DNA of 64,000 nucleotides from Acanthosepion pharaonis (GCA_903632075.3 CAHIKZ030001815.1:1-64000); one strand, 5' to 3'. Counted from the first letter of the stretch, positions 45,350 to 57,079 are shown. The notes: generated by a model from the sequence alone, not told the origin. Made by a program: numbers and translations.

Positions 45350-45727
45350 TAATATCGCACAGGATAAGTATGAAAAACGTCCGTCAATCTAAGAAGTTGC
45401 GATGTTCAGATCATTCCTATATATTCTCTTATTTGGAAAATAAATGTGAATAAAAAAATATCCTAGATTATCATGCAAGAACAAATGATGAATATCGAAG
45501 GAAGGATTTTCTAATTACTTTTTAAAATTTAAATATATGTCATGCAGTAAAGTTATGAAGAAAAACAGTCAAGAGTTGGGGTTCGAAAGTGTAGCATATG
45601 GAGATTAAATTACAGAAGAGAGAAAACGTTTCTCAGAGAAAGTGAATAGAACAGCGCAAAAATATAATGTTAAAATAAAAGGAAAGAGAATCAGGAATAT
45701 ATTTATAAACATTAAAGAAACAAAATA

Positions 45728-45730
<3 letters not shown>

Positions 45731-45781
<51 letters not shown>
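45731..45781. repeat. (CA)n-(TA)n microsatellite
   Basis: (CA)n then (TA)n, ending about 20 bp before the mariner-type relic. Confidence 0.95.
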
Positions 45782-45786
<5 letters not shown>

Positions 45787-45803
45787 GAAAACAAAATTAT
45801 ATA

Positions 45804-46326
45804 CAGGGTGTTTCACAACTGTTAAAACAAAGCAGCGGCCTCTCAGATGGGGGAGAGTTCGAGGAGCTGAGTTCTTTGACGAGGAGGAACAGTGATTCCA
45901 GCAGGATGGTGATCTTCCTCACACTGCCAATGTAACTCTGGCATGACTCCGTGAAAAGGGAGCGTCTCATCAGCCGCAGATCGAAAGTGGAATGGGCACC
46001 TAACACAGCTGACCTCATCCCGCCAGATTTCATCCTCTGACGGTTCCTTTCGGACAACATTTCCCATACAACCCTTGCATCATTGCTGCACTGAAGGTAG
46101 TCATCACTGAGAAAATGCAAGCGATCACCCAGGAGGAACGTGAGCGTGTTATCAACACCTTTGCATTCAACTGAACGGCGGATATTTACAGCATATGCTT
46201 TAGGGCTCCTTTTGAAATTTTTGGCCAATGTTGCAGATCCTAAAATGTTATCCTTTTATCTTTCTATCATTTATGGTTCTTGATTTGTGTTTGATGATTT
46301 TGTTTCCTAAATGGTGAAACACTCTG
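45804..46326 (+). mobile_element. Deleted mariner-type transposon
   Basis: Inverted ends CAGGGTGTTTCA (45804) and TGAAACACTCTG (46326) are flanked by TA on both sides. The plus strand retains transposase pieces in two frames: FDEEEQ.FQQDGDLPHTANVT (second catalytic Asp in QQDG, about 45880-45935) and RLISRRSKVEWAPNTADLIP then PDFIL (about 45965-46030, the SPDLxPxDFxLW box). The N-terminal half is deleted. The minus-strand 143-codon frame 45797-46228 is antisense noise. Ends resemble those at 62695-63981. Confidence 0.8.
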
Positions 46327-47234
46327 TATAGAGAATCATGTATATTTCCATGAGGTGTGTCTATACATTAGTACTATTGATTGCAAAATGTCCATTGCAT
46401 ATACATGGCGAATATTTTTTTTATCAGAAAGGATTATCTGCAATATTTATTCATTGAATATTTGGTAGAGGAGAATAATTATTTTGTTCAGTTTCATGCT
46501 TTCCCCTAAAATGAATGCATGTGTCAATTGCATAGCACTCTTATCCTAGTACACTTGCCTTGAGAGGGGAAGCAGTATCGATGATTTTTATTAGTTGTGC
46601 CAATTTTTTGCACATCTATTGTATATGCGTAGAATATAATCTAGGAAGTGATTTTACATATTGGAGTTCTCATTTCCTTCTTGTAGTACTTTAGATGTGG
46701 ATTGGTTTATTCCTGTATTGGGATCCTCGACTGACATGTATTATTTTGTGGACAGATATATTTCTTTTATCTTTGCGCTGGGCTGATAAGCCGTTTCGTC
46801 TGTTCTTTCTCTATCGCTTGTCTTACATTTAAAGTTTTCTTTCTCTTAGTCGAGTTTAGAGAGTTCAGTCCTTCACGTACACAAGTCTACAGAAAGCAGT
46901 CTGCACTGATTTTAATATAGAATTTTTTGTCGAAAGTGAACATAACGATCTAGGAGGGAATTATAATTGATTGTAAATGAAACAGCAAATACCCAAACCG
47001 TAGAGAAGGTGATCAGTTTTTGTTTGGTTTGTCCGAAATTCCTGCTTCCTTTTCCACTATTTTATTTTTATGTCATCCTTAAAATTCTGGATGTGGAAAT
47101 CTAAAAATGTTGTTTTTTTTTTTTGTTATTGAATTATTTTTTTTAAAAAATAAATGCGTAGTTCATGAGATACAATTCTCCTAATTCATGAGAAGTTTAA
47201 GTGTTTAAATCCAATCAAAATTCTTATTATAATA
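46327..47234. other. Unassigned
   Basis: No gene recognised. GCTGATAAGCCGTTTCGTC near 46781 resembles half of a hammerhead but lacks the matching strand. Confidence 0.3.
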
Positions 47235-47482
47235 TTGTTGCGTTGTTGCATAACTATCATGCGTTTTTTGTGTTTTTTTTTTAAGCGCGTTATTTGTTAA
47301 TAAAAATTGCTGTTTTGTTAACTTTTTTTAAATAAAATTGTTATTTTATTTTCAGGTTATAAAAATGCGTATCGATAACCAGACGCCCCGGAATAATAAT
47401 TTCAAATTGTTATTGTTGAATTGTTACATTTCTTTTTCCATAATCCTTTAAAAAAACGCCTGATAATTATGCACCGACCTAA
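47235..47482. mobile_element. MITE, copy 2
   Basis: Same family and orientation as 21996-22217: left end TTGCGTTGTTGCATAA, interior TTATTTGTTAATAAAAATTG and GGTTATAAAAAT, right end TTATGCACCGACCTAA. TIRs are more diverged than in copy 1. TA lies at the left boundary. Confidence 0.75.
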
Positions 47483-48599
47483 CAGTGATCGTAATATTAA
47501 CCATTTCTTTATATGGAAACATTCGATTTTTAATAACCGAAAAGATGGTGGTAGCATCGGTTGAAATTTATATTTAAAATCTTTCATCCGTCTTCCTTGT
47601 ATTTATGGAGGCTTAATTTTTAATCTTTTATTTGTAGTGCTTTTGGAAACATGAACATTTTGATGATTTCATTTTTATGCTTTGTGTGACCTGTGTTTTT
47701 TTTTTTTTTCGTTATTTCTGCTTTTGAATGTCATCAAGTAATGTGGTTTCTGTTATTTGGTATAATCCTTTGTGATCATATAGCGTCAGTCCACGACATT
47801 CGTATTGGGATGATTCTCTATACAGATTCATCTGCACAAATTACTTTTACCGTAAAATATTAAAGCAATATAAGATTGATCGACATATAACGGTTAAAAG
47901 AAACATCATCAATAATAAAATAAGAATAAAATAATGCAGTAAACGTTTGTGAATACAATATATATTTAATGCCTAACTGCAGCCTTAGATCAGTCAATAA
48001 AAGATGTAAAATTCCTATAGAAAATAAGAAGAAAACATTTCGAAAAACGGTTTCAGATCGTATTAAATCTCATGTTCTTGAAAAAGTTTGCTATCCAAAC
48101 ACCATTCATATTTTGCAAGTATAGATATTTTGGGTCCAATTTGGTTTAAATAGATGCAATGGAATGAATAATAGTTTTGTGTATCTATGGCACGGTATCT
48201 GATATATTCTATAAAAACCTCTTCCTGTCAGATATTATAGCCAAAAATTCATCATTACATCGTAGCCTACGGTTAATATGTCGGACCTAATAATACGAAT
48301 TATTGTGCAAAAAAATAAGGAAATTCACACGGCATTTTATTCAAGAAAAACCTATTCTTAGTTCATAGAGATTCTTTTTATTTATAGTGGAAAATATTTC
48401 TGATATTTTCAAATGCATTTCTTGCAATTTCCAGATAATTGAACAAATAAGTAAAAAGAAATTTATTAATGCACATTATCGAACTGGGGGAAAAAAAATT
48501 AGAATCACGTGTTATATCGAAAATTAATGAGACTTTCCACCGGTATATTCGCTGTGTCAATTTAGCTATATTTTCAATATCCAATTATTCAATTAGTTC
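47483..48599. other. Unassigned
   Basis: No feature recognised beyond a T-run at about 47696-47710. Confidence 0.3.
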
Positions 48600-48669
48600 A
48601 TATCTATCTATCTATTTATCTATCTATTTATATGAGTTTTTTTTTCACTGTTGTACACATGTGCGTACT

Positions 48670-48738
<69 letters not shown>

Positions 48739-48740
48739 CC
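48600..48740. repeat. (TCTA)n, CG/CA alternating tract and (TA)n
   Basis: (ATCT)n at about 48602-48630, GCGCGCGCACAC(AC)n at 48670-48702 (Z-DNA-like alternation), then (TA)n to 48738. Confidence 0.9.
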
Positions 48741-49199
48741 TCCCTATTACACTCTCTGTATCTACGATTTTGTATTTCTATATTATTCTTAGTTCCTAAA
48801 TATATCATTTTATATCACATTATTGATAACTTTCTAGGCCTCTGTTCATCTTTCTCTAAAAATACACGTACACACGTACACACACACACACGCATATGTA
48901 CGGGATGCGATGGGTACATTATCGCCATTTTATATTTTTAATTTCGTGCATGCGCGTTGTTTCATTTTTGATATTGTCGGCTGCACAGTTGTACGGTTAT
49001 TTGGGCACCATTTGTGAGCCAAAGTGCATCATGAATCAGTTCTCTCTTCCAGAAATTTGGAAACGGCATTCTGTACTGTTTGACATTTGCACCAGATACT
49101 CGCACACAAACATGTTAGAGTGTTTGTGTGTCAATCTTTGATTAAGAGAGTGCAGAGTTGGTTGAGTCTAATGGTGATTATGAAAGCGTTTTTGAGTGA
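48741..49199. other. Unassigned
   Basis: A further (CA)n at about 48866-48892. No gene supported. Confidence 0.3.
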
Positions 49200-49640
49200 T
49201 CACTAGGGATGGCGAGTTTATGCCTACATTCATCTTCCCACAGGGCCTCAGACTCAACACGGAGGGCTACATCAAGTGGCTTGAGGAAGTAGTGCTGCCC
49301 TGAATCAAGGGAGTGGCTGCTGGAAGACCCTGTGTCTGGAAACATGACTCTGCACCATGAAATACAAGCAGGCGAACACATTCATGACTCTCAGACAATT
49401 CTTGAAACTAGATCATCCCTTATATCTGGCCACTTAACTCCCCAAACTGCAACCCCCTTGATTATTATGTGTGGGGCGCAGTTGAGCGAGAGACCAACAC
49501 AATTCATTTTAACACCAAATATGAAGGCAAGGATTGTGACAGCCCTCATCAACTTAAACATGTAGATTTTTGAAGAAGGGATGCAGGAGATTACGAAGTC
49601 CTCTGGGAGTGGGCAGGGTCAGAACGAATAGCGATTTTGT
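49200..49640 (+). pseudogene. Mariner-type transposase relic, C-terminal half
   Basis: Plus strand in more than one frame: GLRLNTEGYIKWLEEVVLP (about 49243), VAAGRPCVW then DSAPC (about 49315-49355; second catalytic Asp), PLNSPNCNPLDYYVWGAVER (about 49430-49490; third catalytic Asp in the SPDxNPxDYxVWG box), then ETNTIHFNTK. This is a DDD-type mariner-superfamily transposase. N-terminus and terminal repeats were not found. Confidence 0.7.
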
Positions 49641-49851
49641 ATTAATACTCCTTACTATTTCAATATATTATTGCGTAATTTTATTAAATATATCTGCTGA
49701 AATGAGATAACATTGTTTAATTTAGACGACAAATTATCCATCGCAACCTGAATATTTTAACATTTCACACCAAGGAAACCAATGAAGCCGCTAAGATGCA
49801 AATGTTTACTGATTGTGAAATAAGACATTATTAAGGAGAGATTAATTTTAG

Positions 49852-50110
49852 GAGGCACGGTGGAATAATGGATAACGGGTCGGATTGAGGAATCGGAGAT
49901 ATTCGAATTCCAGTCGAAACCATTACGTGCTAATGCTCCACTTCTCCCCACAGAGGAGAAAGCAGGACAGACCGGATTCTATAGCCATGAATGGCTATAT
50001 AGCAAAAGGAAATAGCAACCTACTGCCTGAAAAAAGTTGCTTCGTCAATCATGTATCGAACGATATATGATCCCCGAAGCGTTTATCACACATGGCACAT
50101 AACTGACTGA
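49852..50110 (+). repeat. tRNA-derived SINE
   Basis: The tRNA-like head at 49852-49918 has an A box GGTGGAATAATGGATAACGG and a B box ATTCGAATTCC spaced as in tRNA-Arg-type genes. A non-tRNA body follows (GAGGAGAAAGCAGGACAGAC, then ATGAATGGCTATATAGC). The 61-codon frame 49885-50070 is incidental. Confidence 0.5.
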
Positions 50111-50984
50111 ATTTAAGGAGAAAAAAATTAAAAAAAATATTTATTACTTTCCATTGTCTATGACGCCTAAAAGTTGACTAAGACTAAAAGAAAATTTGAC
50201 CTCAGGGATACCTACAGGTAGTACGTACCTGAGCATCCATCCATGCGTGACATGACAGTGCAGATACCCGGAGATTTTATTAACTCTTGTCCAAATCAGC
50301 ACCTCTAAGCGCTAGCAAAATGTTCTGTCTGCTTACCGTCATTTGGCAAGTAGAAAACCGCCAACCCTGTCCCCTCAGAATGGAAAATCGCAGTCATTGA
50401 TCAGTCAGACCACCTAAAAGTATAAAAGTGAAAATGTATATAGGTCTGTAGGGGAGGAATGTCACTTCTATAAGACAATGGAAATGTTTGCTGGTTGCTG
50501 CTTAGTCAGGGATACTGGACGGAAAGTATTTTCTCAATGCTATTTTTACAGTTCTGATGCAAAGTTACTCATATTTGGCAGGACCAGTCACAGGTAAAGT
50601 AGCAATAGTTTCCGTTGACTTTGCATTCGAATTTGGCATCATTAATTCCCTTTCCATCAGTGATTAAGTGTAGGTAAGCAGTGCTGAGTTTTCATGCGGA
50701 GGGAAAAACCATCTTTCAACCTTTAAGAAATGTCCAGAATTATAGAAATGTATTCCAAAATTTCTCTAAGATTTTGGTCATTATTGATGAACATATATGA
50801 TATGGTTGGGTTAATTCTATAAGCCATTGAAAATGTTTGTTGTTTGCTGTTTATACATTGATGCTGGTATGACAATAATTTGTCATTGTTGCCATTCTGA
50901 CATTGGTCGCTAATGACTACGCTGTCTTATTGAGTTGACATTTCTATATTAGCAGACGGGTATCTTTGAAGACGAGTGACCAGC

Positions 50985-50994
<10 letters not shown>
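50111..50994. other. Unassigned; contains a diverged direct repeat
   Basis: CTTCTATAAGACAATGGAAA..GTTTGCTGGTTGCTGCTTA at about 50465-50503 resembles ATTCTATAAGCCATTGAAAA..GTTTGTTGTTTGCTGTTTA at about 50814-50852. No coding signal. Confidence 0.4.

Positions 50995-51053
<59 letters not shown>
50995..51053. repeat. (TA)n microsatellite
   Basis: (TA)n, 11 bp left of a hammerhead-like motif. Confidence 0.95.
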
Positions 51054-51058
<5 letters not shown>

Positions 51059-51063
51059 CAATA

Positions 51064-51129
51064 CACCAGACCGACAGTAAAAAGTTGGGTTTTTGACGCT
51101 CTATGCAATTATCAGGTACTAGTCTGGTT
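51064..51129 (-). ncRNA. Degenerate hammerhead-like motif beside (TA)n
   Basis: Minus strand: outer stem CCAGAC/GTCTGG, CTGATAA followed by TTGCATAGAGCGT, nearly the same as CTGACGA-TTGCATAAAGTAT at 36366, then CAAAA in place of GAAAC, and TACTGTC before the closing stem. Core residues G8 and G12 are changed, so inactive as it stands. Confidence 0.3.
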
Positions 51130-51385
51130 AACACCTTTTGGTTAACGCCGTTTGTTTAATATTTCTGTGTCTTGCGAGATATGTTGTTGTTCGGAAGAAA
51201 TATTAATGTTGTTAACTTTCACTATAATCTAATCTTGAATTTGAATTTAAGCCACACACTTACATTAAAGATTGAAAATAATAATTATTAGAAATTCTAA
51301 TTCTAATTTCCAAATTTTCGTTAAACCGGACGCTGCTATTAAAATAAATTTAAGGATCAAAGGAGTAACTTTGCTTAAAATATAG

Positions 51386-51388
<3 letters not shown>

Positions 51389-51468
<80 letters not shown>
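51389..51468. repeat. (GT)n microsatellite
   Basis: About 40 GT units. Confidence 0.95.
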
Positions 51469-51469
<1 letters not shown>

Positions 51470-51594
51470 TGCGTGTTAGGAAAGATTATATATATCAAGC
51501 ATACATAAAAAAGATTACAGAGATGGAAATCTAGCTTTTTATATATATCTATAGAATATACTTTGACAAACACGATATTCAAATTTGGTTTCAG

Positions 51595-51667
<73 letters not shown>
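51595..51667. repeat. (CA)n-(TA)n microsatellite
   Basis: (CA)n then (TA)n at the 3' side of the LINE RT fragment. Confidence 0.95.
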
Positions 51668-51671
<4 letters not shown>

Positions 51672-51779
51672 TTTAAGCGTTTCCCCCAAGCAAGGCGGGG
51701 AAGCCACTAGGACATAAGGGTTACAGAAAATTTGGAGCAAGATCAGATAGGAGTGATAGAAGAAAGGATGAGGAGAAGG

Positions 51780-52625
51780 GTAGTGGATAGATCAAGGCAA
51801 CTGGAGATGTTGATTGACATTACATTTGAATAGCTGGAGATTGCTATAATTATTGTTTTGTTTTTGAAGCATTAAAGTTGACCAGCCAATTTCTGCCCCA
51901 GTTCACAACCGATTGGAGGTCCTTTTCGAGACGAACGGCCAGTTTAGTTTTGTCAGTGACTAAATTGAATAAATTGTGGTGTCATCCGTGTAGATGCCAA
52001 CTTGAGAATTTATGGCGTCAGGAAGGTCATTTATGTAGATAAGGAATAGAGCGGGGCCTAGGATGGAGCCTTGAGGAACACCTGCGTTCGTGGGATAGGA
52101 ACTGGAGGAGAATCCGTTGAGAACGACCTTCAATTCACGGTTTGACAGGAATGATTGTATCAAGTCAAACAATCGACTCGTAATGACATAACCCTGGAGC
52201 TTACGAAGAAGGCCGGCATGACAAACCCTATCAAATGCTTTGGAGATGTCTAGGGCCACGGCACGAGCTTCCCCGTTATTTTGAAGAGCTTAGTAGACAG
52301 TTTCAGTGATGGCCGTAAGCACATCAGCTGTAGATCGGCCAAAGCGGAAGCCATATTGCTTGCGTGAGAGCAGATTATGGGATGTGAGGTGGTTAACCAC
52401 CTCGGTATTGATTAGGGCTTCGAAGACTTTGCCGAAGAGGGGTAGGAGACTGATAGGACGGTAGTTAGATGGGTCAGAGGGGTCGCCAGAGTTCTTGAAG
52501 ACAGGAACAATCGAAGAGGACTTCCAGCAGTCAGCAAAACAAGATTCCTTGAGGCAGTAGTTGTATAGTTTAGAAAGGGATGGCGCCAGTTCAGGCGCGC
52601 ATTTCTTCAAGACAATGGCTGGTAT

Positions 52626-52626
<1 letters not shown>
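51780..52626 (-). pseudogene. CR1/Jockey-like LINE reverse transcriptase fragment
   Basis: Minus strand, one frame from 52626 to 51960 interrupted by a single in-frame TAA near 52290: SSIVPVFKNSGDPSDPSNYR then PISLLPLFGKVFE (RT motifs 0-2), ALDISKAFDRVCHAGLL (motif A; KAFD), AGVPQGSILGPALFLIYIND (motif B), GIYTDDTTIYSI (motif C; YADD changed to YTDD). A frameshift follows, then TKLNWPFVSKRTSNRL-like sequence to about 51850. The first Asp of motif C and the motif A Asp remain. Truncated at both ends, with microsatellites at each side. Confidence 0.85.

Positions 52627-52628
<2 letters not shown>

Positions 52629-52700
<72 letters not shown>
52629..52700. repeat. (TA)n-(TG)n microsatellite
   Basis: Abuts the 5' end of the LINE fragment (52626) on one side and the deleted Tc1 element on the other. 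Confidence 0.95.
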
Positions 52701-52703
<3 letters not shown>

Positions 52704-52705
52704 CG

Positions 52706-53519
52706 GTATAATAGCAAAATTGTCCAAATCGTGTAAAATCAAAATTGTCCAATTTCTACATTAAGATTTGACGCGTTGTATCTTAGAAATGATTAAAGAT
52801 ATCTTACTGGAATTCTTTGAGGTTTTCATAACACTATTGGATCCTACTTTGAAAAATAAGAATGTATAATTATTCTCCAAGCTTGACAGAAGAATCCTGA
52901 TGAAAGTGATTATAAACAAAAATGACATGCTAAGGATCGGATGCTCGTGAAGGAGGGAAATGAAGTTCAAATGTATATATATATATTATTCCAGGGTCAT
53001 TTTACAACTTATTCAAAATTATCTTCGACCTCGCTAACCCCCTGTCACGTTCCAAACGTATTATGGACTATAACGTATCATTTTCTAATTGATCCCTTTA
53101 ACTCTAAGTTGAAATGAGGACCCCTCTTCCTTTTGTGAGCTCCTGATCCAGTTTTCCTTTCCTCTATTTTAAAAGTTATTCACCGTTCCCTTGATGGTTC
53201 TTGAATGGACTTTGAAAATGGAAGCCAGTGTGTAAATGTTAGCACCATCACTGAAAGCCTGAATGATTTTTCTCCTCTCACCAATGCTCAGTTAGAAAGA
53301 CAGTGGGTCTGATACAAAGCGATTTTAACCTGTTCCTTTTCCAACTCAAATGGTTTTTCATTTATTCTTACGGTATAAATGGTTTAAAAATGTTTAGACA
53401 TCTTATCTGAAAACCTGGAAAAAAGAAACTCACTTTAGTGGTTTTTTTTTTACATATTAAACATTTTGTGGGGTGGATAATTATGCTGTAACATGATTTG
53501 GACAATTCTGCTGTTATAC
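52706..53519 (-). mobile_element. Deleted Tc1/mariner-superfamily element with HTH remnant
   Basis: Inverted ends: left TATAATAGCAAAATTGTCCA at 52706 and right, reverse-complemented, TATAACAGCAGAATTGTCCA ending at 53518, followed by related CATAATTATCC / AAAATTGTCC direct repeats. The minus strand at about 53300-53180 reads SIGERRKIIQAFSDGANIYT then LASIFKVHSRTIKGTV, a helix-turn-helix typical of Tc1-like transposase N-termini. No catalytic domain remains. Confidence 0.7.
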
Positions 53520-54984
53520 ACGCTATGTCTGTGTTATTTACATTAAATTGAGTCAGTAATTCTTTATAACATCTTGTACGCTATATCAACTATTTTCGTT
53601 ATTCCATACATTTTGTTGTTTACGAAGAGGTTTTTCATTAAGTACAATGTAAAATGTAGCGTGGGTGTGGGACGACATGGCTGTAATCCTGGTCGCAAAA
53701 AAAATCGAAAAAAAAAAAAAAAGAAAGCAGTAATATAAATAAAAAAAAAAAACATCACATTCAACTAGCAGCTTTAAAAGAAGTTTGTTGAAATTTAAAT
53801 TAACCAAACTCATCTCAAATCAACAATAAACCAGGAGCCACTTATCAAAATCCTCACCTGAGAGAGGGGGAGGGAGGGAAGGAGGGAGAGAAAACATGAA
53901 TTTTATTCAGCCAAGTAGATTTGAAATAAATTTGAGTATAGTGGTATTAAATGCATTTTCTTTATATTAAGGCAGTATTTTCTGAAGAGACATGTGCTTG
54001 TAGGGGGTGAAATCTTCTACTGATAGAATGGCGTGCTTACACGTTAGGGGTCGGAATAATTGCTTTTCCCACAGGCGTTGGCATCCCATGCTACGGCTCA
54101 GCCTCAGTTGAATCCTTGACATAACGAGATCTGGAGAATAGCTACCCTCATATTATGAATAATGGTAATATTTAGGGCAACAGCTCTGCAATGATGTATC
54201 ATTAGAAATACAATGATCTAATTGAAATGAGAACAGAACTGAGGCAAGAAAATAATAAGATTTACATTAACTTATTTACAGAAGGAGTGAAATGTGTCTT
54301 ACGGAAGAAATACTAAATTGGGAAAGAATTTTAGTAATAGGACATATCGAAATTTAAACCGTTTTAATAAAAATAAAAATGCCACAAGCGAAAGAGTAAC
54401 CTGGTTCCAAATCAAGCATTCTGGTCCCGCAGAATAACAGTAAAACTTAAAAAAAAAAAAAAAAAAAACACGATTTGTTTGCAACTGTGTCTGGCACAAG
54501 TATTTTATAGAATCAAGAAATATCTTGTAGAAAACAAAATTGATCATTATCTAGATGTGATGCGTTCAATCGAGACAATATTGAAGTTTTCTGATCTGTT
54601 TAAATAAGATATTGTTGTCTTTTTACATTATTCGGACTATCATCCTTATCTTTGTTGCCATATTTATCACAACGTTTCGGTCGTTGTACGCTTATTCAGG
54701 TGGTAAAAATGTCGAACTGAACCCTTTTTTCACTCGCTGGCGTAGACTTGTTCAAATTCCACGTGCCATATCTAATAAATATCATTTATCTCCTGTTAGT
54801 TAAAATCTCCACAAATTAGTTACGTATTGAACTCAATGTTTTTTTGGGTCTTGTTACTGGATCTAACTAACTTAAATTTTATCCACTTCTAAAACATATG
54901 CTTGAGGACAAAAAAATGATTTGAATTTTAAAAATTATAAACCTAATGTCTTCAGCAAGAAGAGCCAGAGATTCATACACAGAT
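53520..54984. other. Unassigned; A-runs at 53698-53750 and 54450-54468
   Basis: No gene recognised. A degenerate hammerhead-like motif is listed separately at 54668. Confidence 0.3.
54668..54702 (-). ncRNA. Degenerate hammerhead-like motif
   Basis: Minus strand CCTGAATAAGCGTACAACGA then CCGAAACGTTGTGA: CUGA and CCGAAACG strands in the right order. The second core G is T, and stems I and III do not close well. No (TA)n tract is nearby, unlike the others. Confidence 0.2.
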
Positions 54985-55080
54985 GCCCTCAAGGACACAT
55001 GGCACAGTGGATAAAGGCGTTTGTAAAGATCCAGTGACAGGAGCCAAAGTGTTGAAAAGTTCAATACCTGGTTAAGGCGG
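54985..55080 (+). repeat. tRNA-like SINE head
   Basis: A box TGGCACAGTGGATAAAGGCG (exact match to TGGCNNAGTGG) and a B-box-like AAGTTCAATACCTGG 60 nt later. The anticodon and acceptor regions are not tRNA-like. Short, possibly the 5' part of a SINE. Confidence 0.45.
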
Positions 55081-55259
55081 TGGCGAAAATAAAACTTGCT
55101 TGAATTAAAAAAATAACTGATATATTTAGAACATGGTACCAGAACTAAAAAAAGATGATTAGATTAACGTAATACCTCATTCAGGAATATAGACAGATAC
55201 TGTAGAATTTTTTTTAATTAATTAATTTTCATGTAGAGTTCATAGGTTCATTTCTCTAG

Positions 55260-55438
55260 GTAGAGGGTTACAGACTAAAGAGGCCTAGTTTATGCAGATA
55301 GGTGGTGAAGATTACAGTTAACCCTAGACTAGAACATATTAAGATTGTAGTGATTGGGAAAAGTTCATTTTGGGAGTTAGTTCAAGGAGCAACGGTTCAC
55401 AGGAAGAAACTTCTCAAGTGGAACTTACTTCTCACCAA
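55260..55438 (+). repeat. Dispersed repeat, copy 2
   Basis: Partner of 4483-4655, same orientation and order of blocks (GAGGGTTACAG, ACAGTTAACCCTAGACT, TTAAGATTGTA.TG, TTTTGGGAGT). Confidence 0.6.
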
Positions 55439-56249
55439 AGAAATGCGGAGTGAATGAGGTTGGTTTACATGTTTCCAATAAACCCTGTAGAGATATTTTG
55501 AGTATTTTTCATTTTTAAAAAAACATTTTTTATTTGTGCATATAATTTATGTACACACTGTATTTTAGTCGGTTTGCCATCACACTAAGTATTTATCCCA
55601 AAGACACCAGATAAACTATATTCTTTTTTATGAGGGTCAATATAATATCCCTGTCGGGTAAGCTCGGGTAACTTCAAACGTAGGGTAAACATTAACAATT
55701 TCCAGATTCTTGCTTACCTAAGTTTGTATGTGTGTAAAAGAACTGGGAAAATGAAATAGTATTTTCTTGTTTCAAGTAGAAAGAGGAATATCTTAAGAAT
55801 AAAATTCACAAAACAGAAGAAAAGAATAAATCTATATTTCAAAAGGTCAAGGTCTTTGCAAGTTGCTATTATTAGTTGAAAACGTTTTTAACTGATTATA
55901 GATTTTCGTCGGAAACTTTCAATTAAAATCTATAAATGCCAACCGTTTCCAAGCTACGAAATCCACTCGTCACGCAGTAAAACTTTAATGGCTTGGCAAA
56001 TATTGAATATAGTTAAAATATCGACATGATTAAGTCAATTTTAATATTATAATTGACTCATCTAGAAGACAAATATTTAAAAATTAGAGAAGAGAGAGAA
56101 ACAAAATAGAAAAAAAATTTACAGGTTTGTTTTTTTTAACGAAATTTTTAGGAAAAGAAAATTTAAAAATATCTGAAGCAAAATGGAAAAACGTAAAAAT
56201 TGCTCACCGGAAGTGTTTTTCAGTGAAGGGTTAATTTTAATAAAAGTGA
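55439..56249. other. Unassigned
   Basis: No feature recognised. Confidence 0.3.
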
Positions 56250-56890
56250 TGAATAATTCTTCCTATTCTTCTTCTATGTGCCGTGTCACTACAGGACGTG
56301 AGCGATCATGACTCTACACAACTTCCCGTCCTTCATAGCTCTTAATGAAATTTGACGTTTTATTATCTCTCCTAGTCCCTGTTCTGCCAACCATTTACAG
56401 AGGCTCGTTAAGTAAGTTATAAGATGACGTCCTCTATCGCACTTGGCTTCTATACGTCCCGTGGGTGTCAAATTTTCTCAACCCTCTTTCCTCATTATAT
56501 GCCCTAGAAATTAAAACTGCCTTTTTTTTCTGATTCGAAGTATAAATGTCATTTTTGTTCTAATTTTCTTTAAAAGTTCATCGTTACTCAGATGTTCAGT
56601 TCACGGTATTCGCAGCATCCTTCTGTAGAACCATATTTCTGTTGCCTCAAGTCTCATCTTTATCTGTGATGAGATAATCCAGAATTCACTGCCACATATG
56701 AGTACTGACAATTTATACGAGATGCATCATTCTTTCCAATGTCGCTAACAAAATTTTCTTCTTTCGTAATTCTTTTCTTAGCTTTAGTAAGGCCCCTTTT
56801 GCTATCCCAACGCGTCGTCAGATTTCGGTGTCGTATTTTCTGTCAATAATTACATTTGATAAAAGCGGCATCTGAAAATTCTATATTCAT
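56250..56890 (-). pseudogene. RTE-type LINE fragment, C-terminal region
   Basis: Minus strand: SNDELLKKI-like (about 56590), FILRIRKK..F.., then ENLTPTGRIEAKCDRGRHLI (about 56480-56425), TYLTSLCKWLAEQGLGEIIK, and KDGKLCRVMIAHVL near 56300. This closes with the MIAHV tail typical of RTE-type ORFs in several animals. The 60-codon frame 56289-56471 is its best-preserved part. Frameshifted upstream. Confidence 0.7.
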
Positions 56891-56908
56891 ATTTTGTAAT
56901 AAATCACA

Positions 56909-56918
<10 letters not shown>

Positions 56919-56941
<23 letters not shown>
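56919..56941. repeat. (TA)n microsatellite
   Basis: Short (TA)n about 100 bp left of a hammerhead-like motif. Confidence 0.9.
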
Positions 56942-56945
<4 letters not shown>

Positions 56946-57038
56946 TTTTTTGAACAATAAAAAAAAATTAAAATCTTTAGACACACTGGGTTGTAGATTA
57001 ATATTCTTTTGTTTTTATTATTATTATTCCATTTAGAT

Positions 57039-57079
57039 TCCTCGACTAGTTTCGACCAAAATGGCCATCATCGGGAGAA
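57039..57079 (-). ncRNA. Hammerhead-like motif with self-complementary stem III
   Basis: Minus strand: stem I TTCTC/GAGGA (one G-U pair), core CCGATGA (one change from CUGAUGA), stem II GGCC/GGTC with ATTTT loop and the same extra U seen at 20314, GAAA, then ACTAGT, whose halves pair with no loop, and C in a GUC cleavage context. A loop-less self-complementary stem III would only form well as a dimer, as reported for type I hammerheads of retroelements. The U4 to C change probably impairs activity. Confidence 0.45.

Noticed and set aside
45797..46228. 143-codon minus-strand frame as a gene
   Set aside because: It is antisense to the mariner-type transposase remnant and spans the element's own inverted ends.
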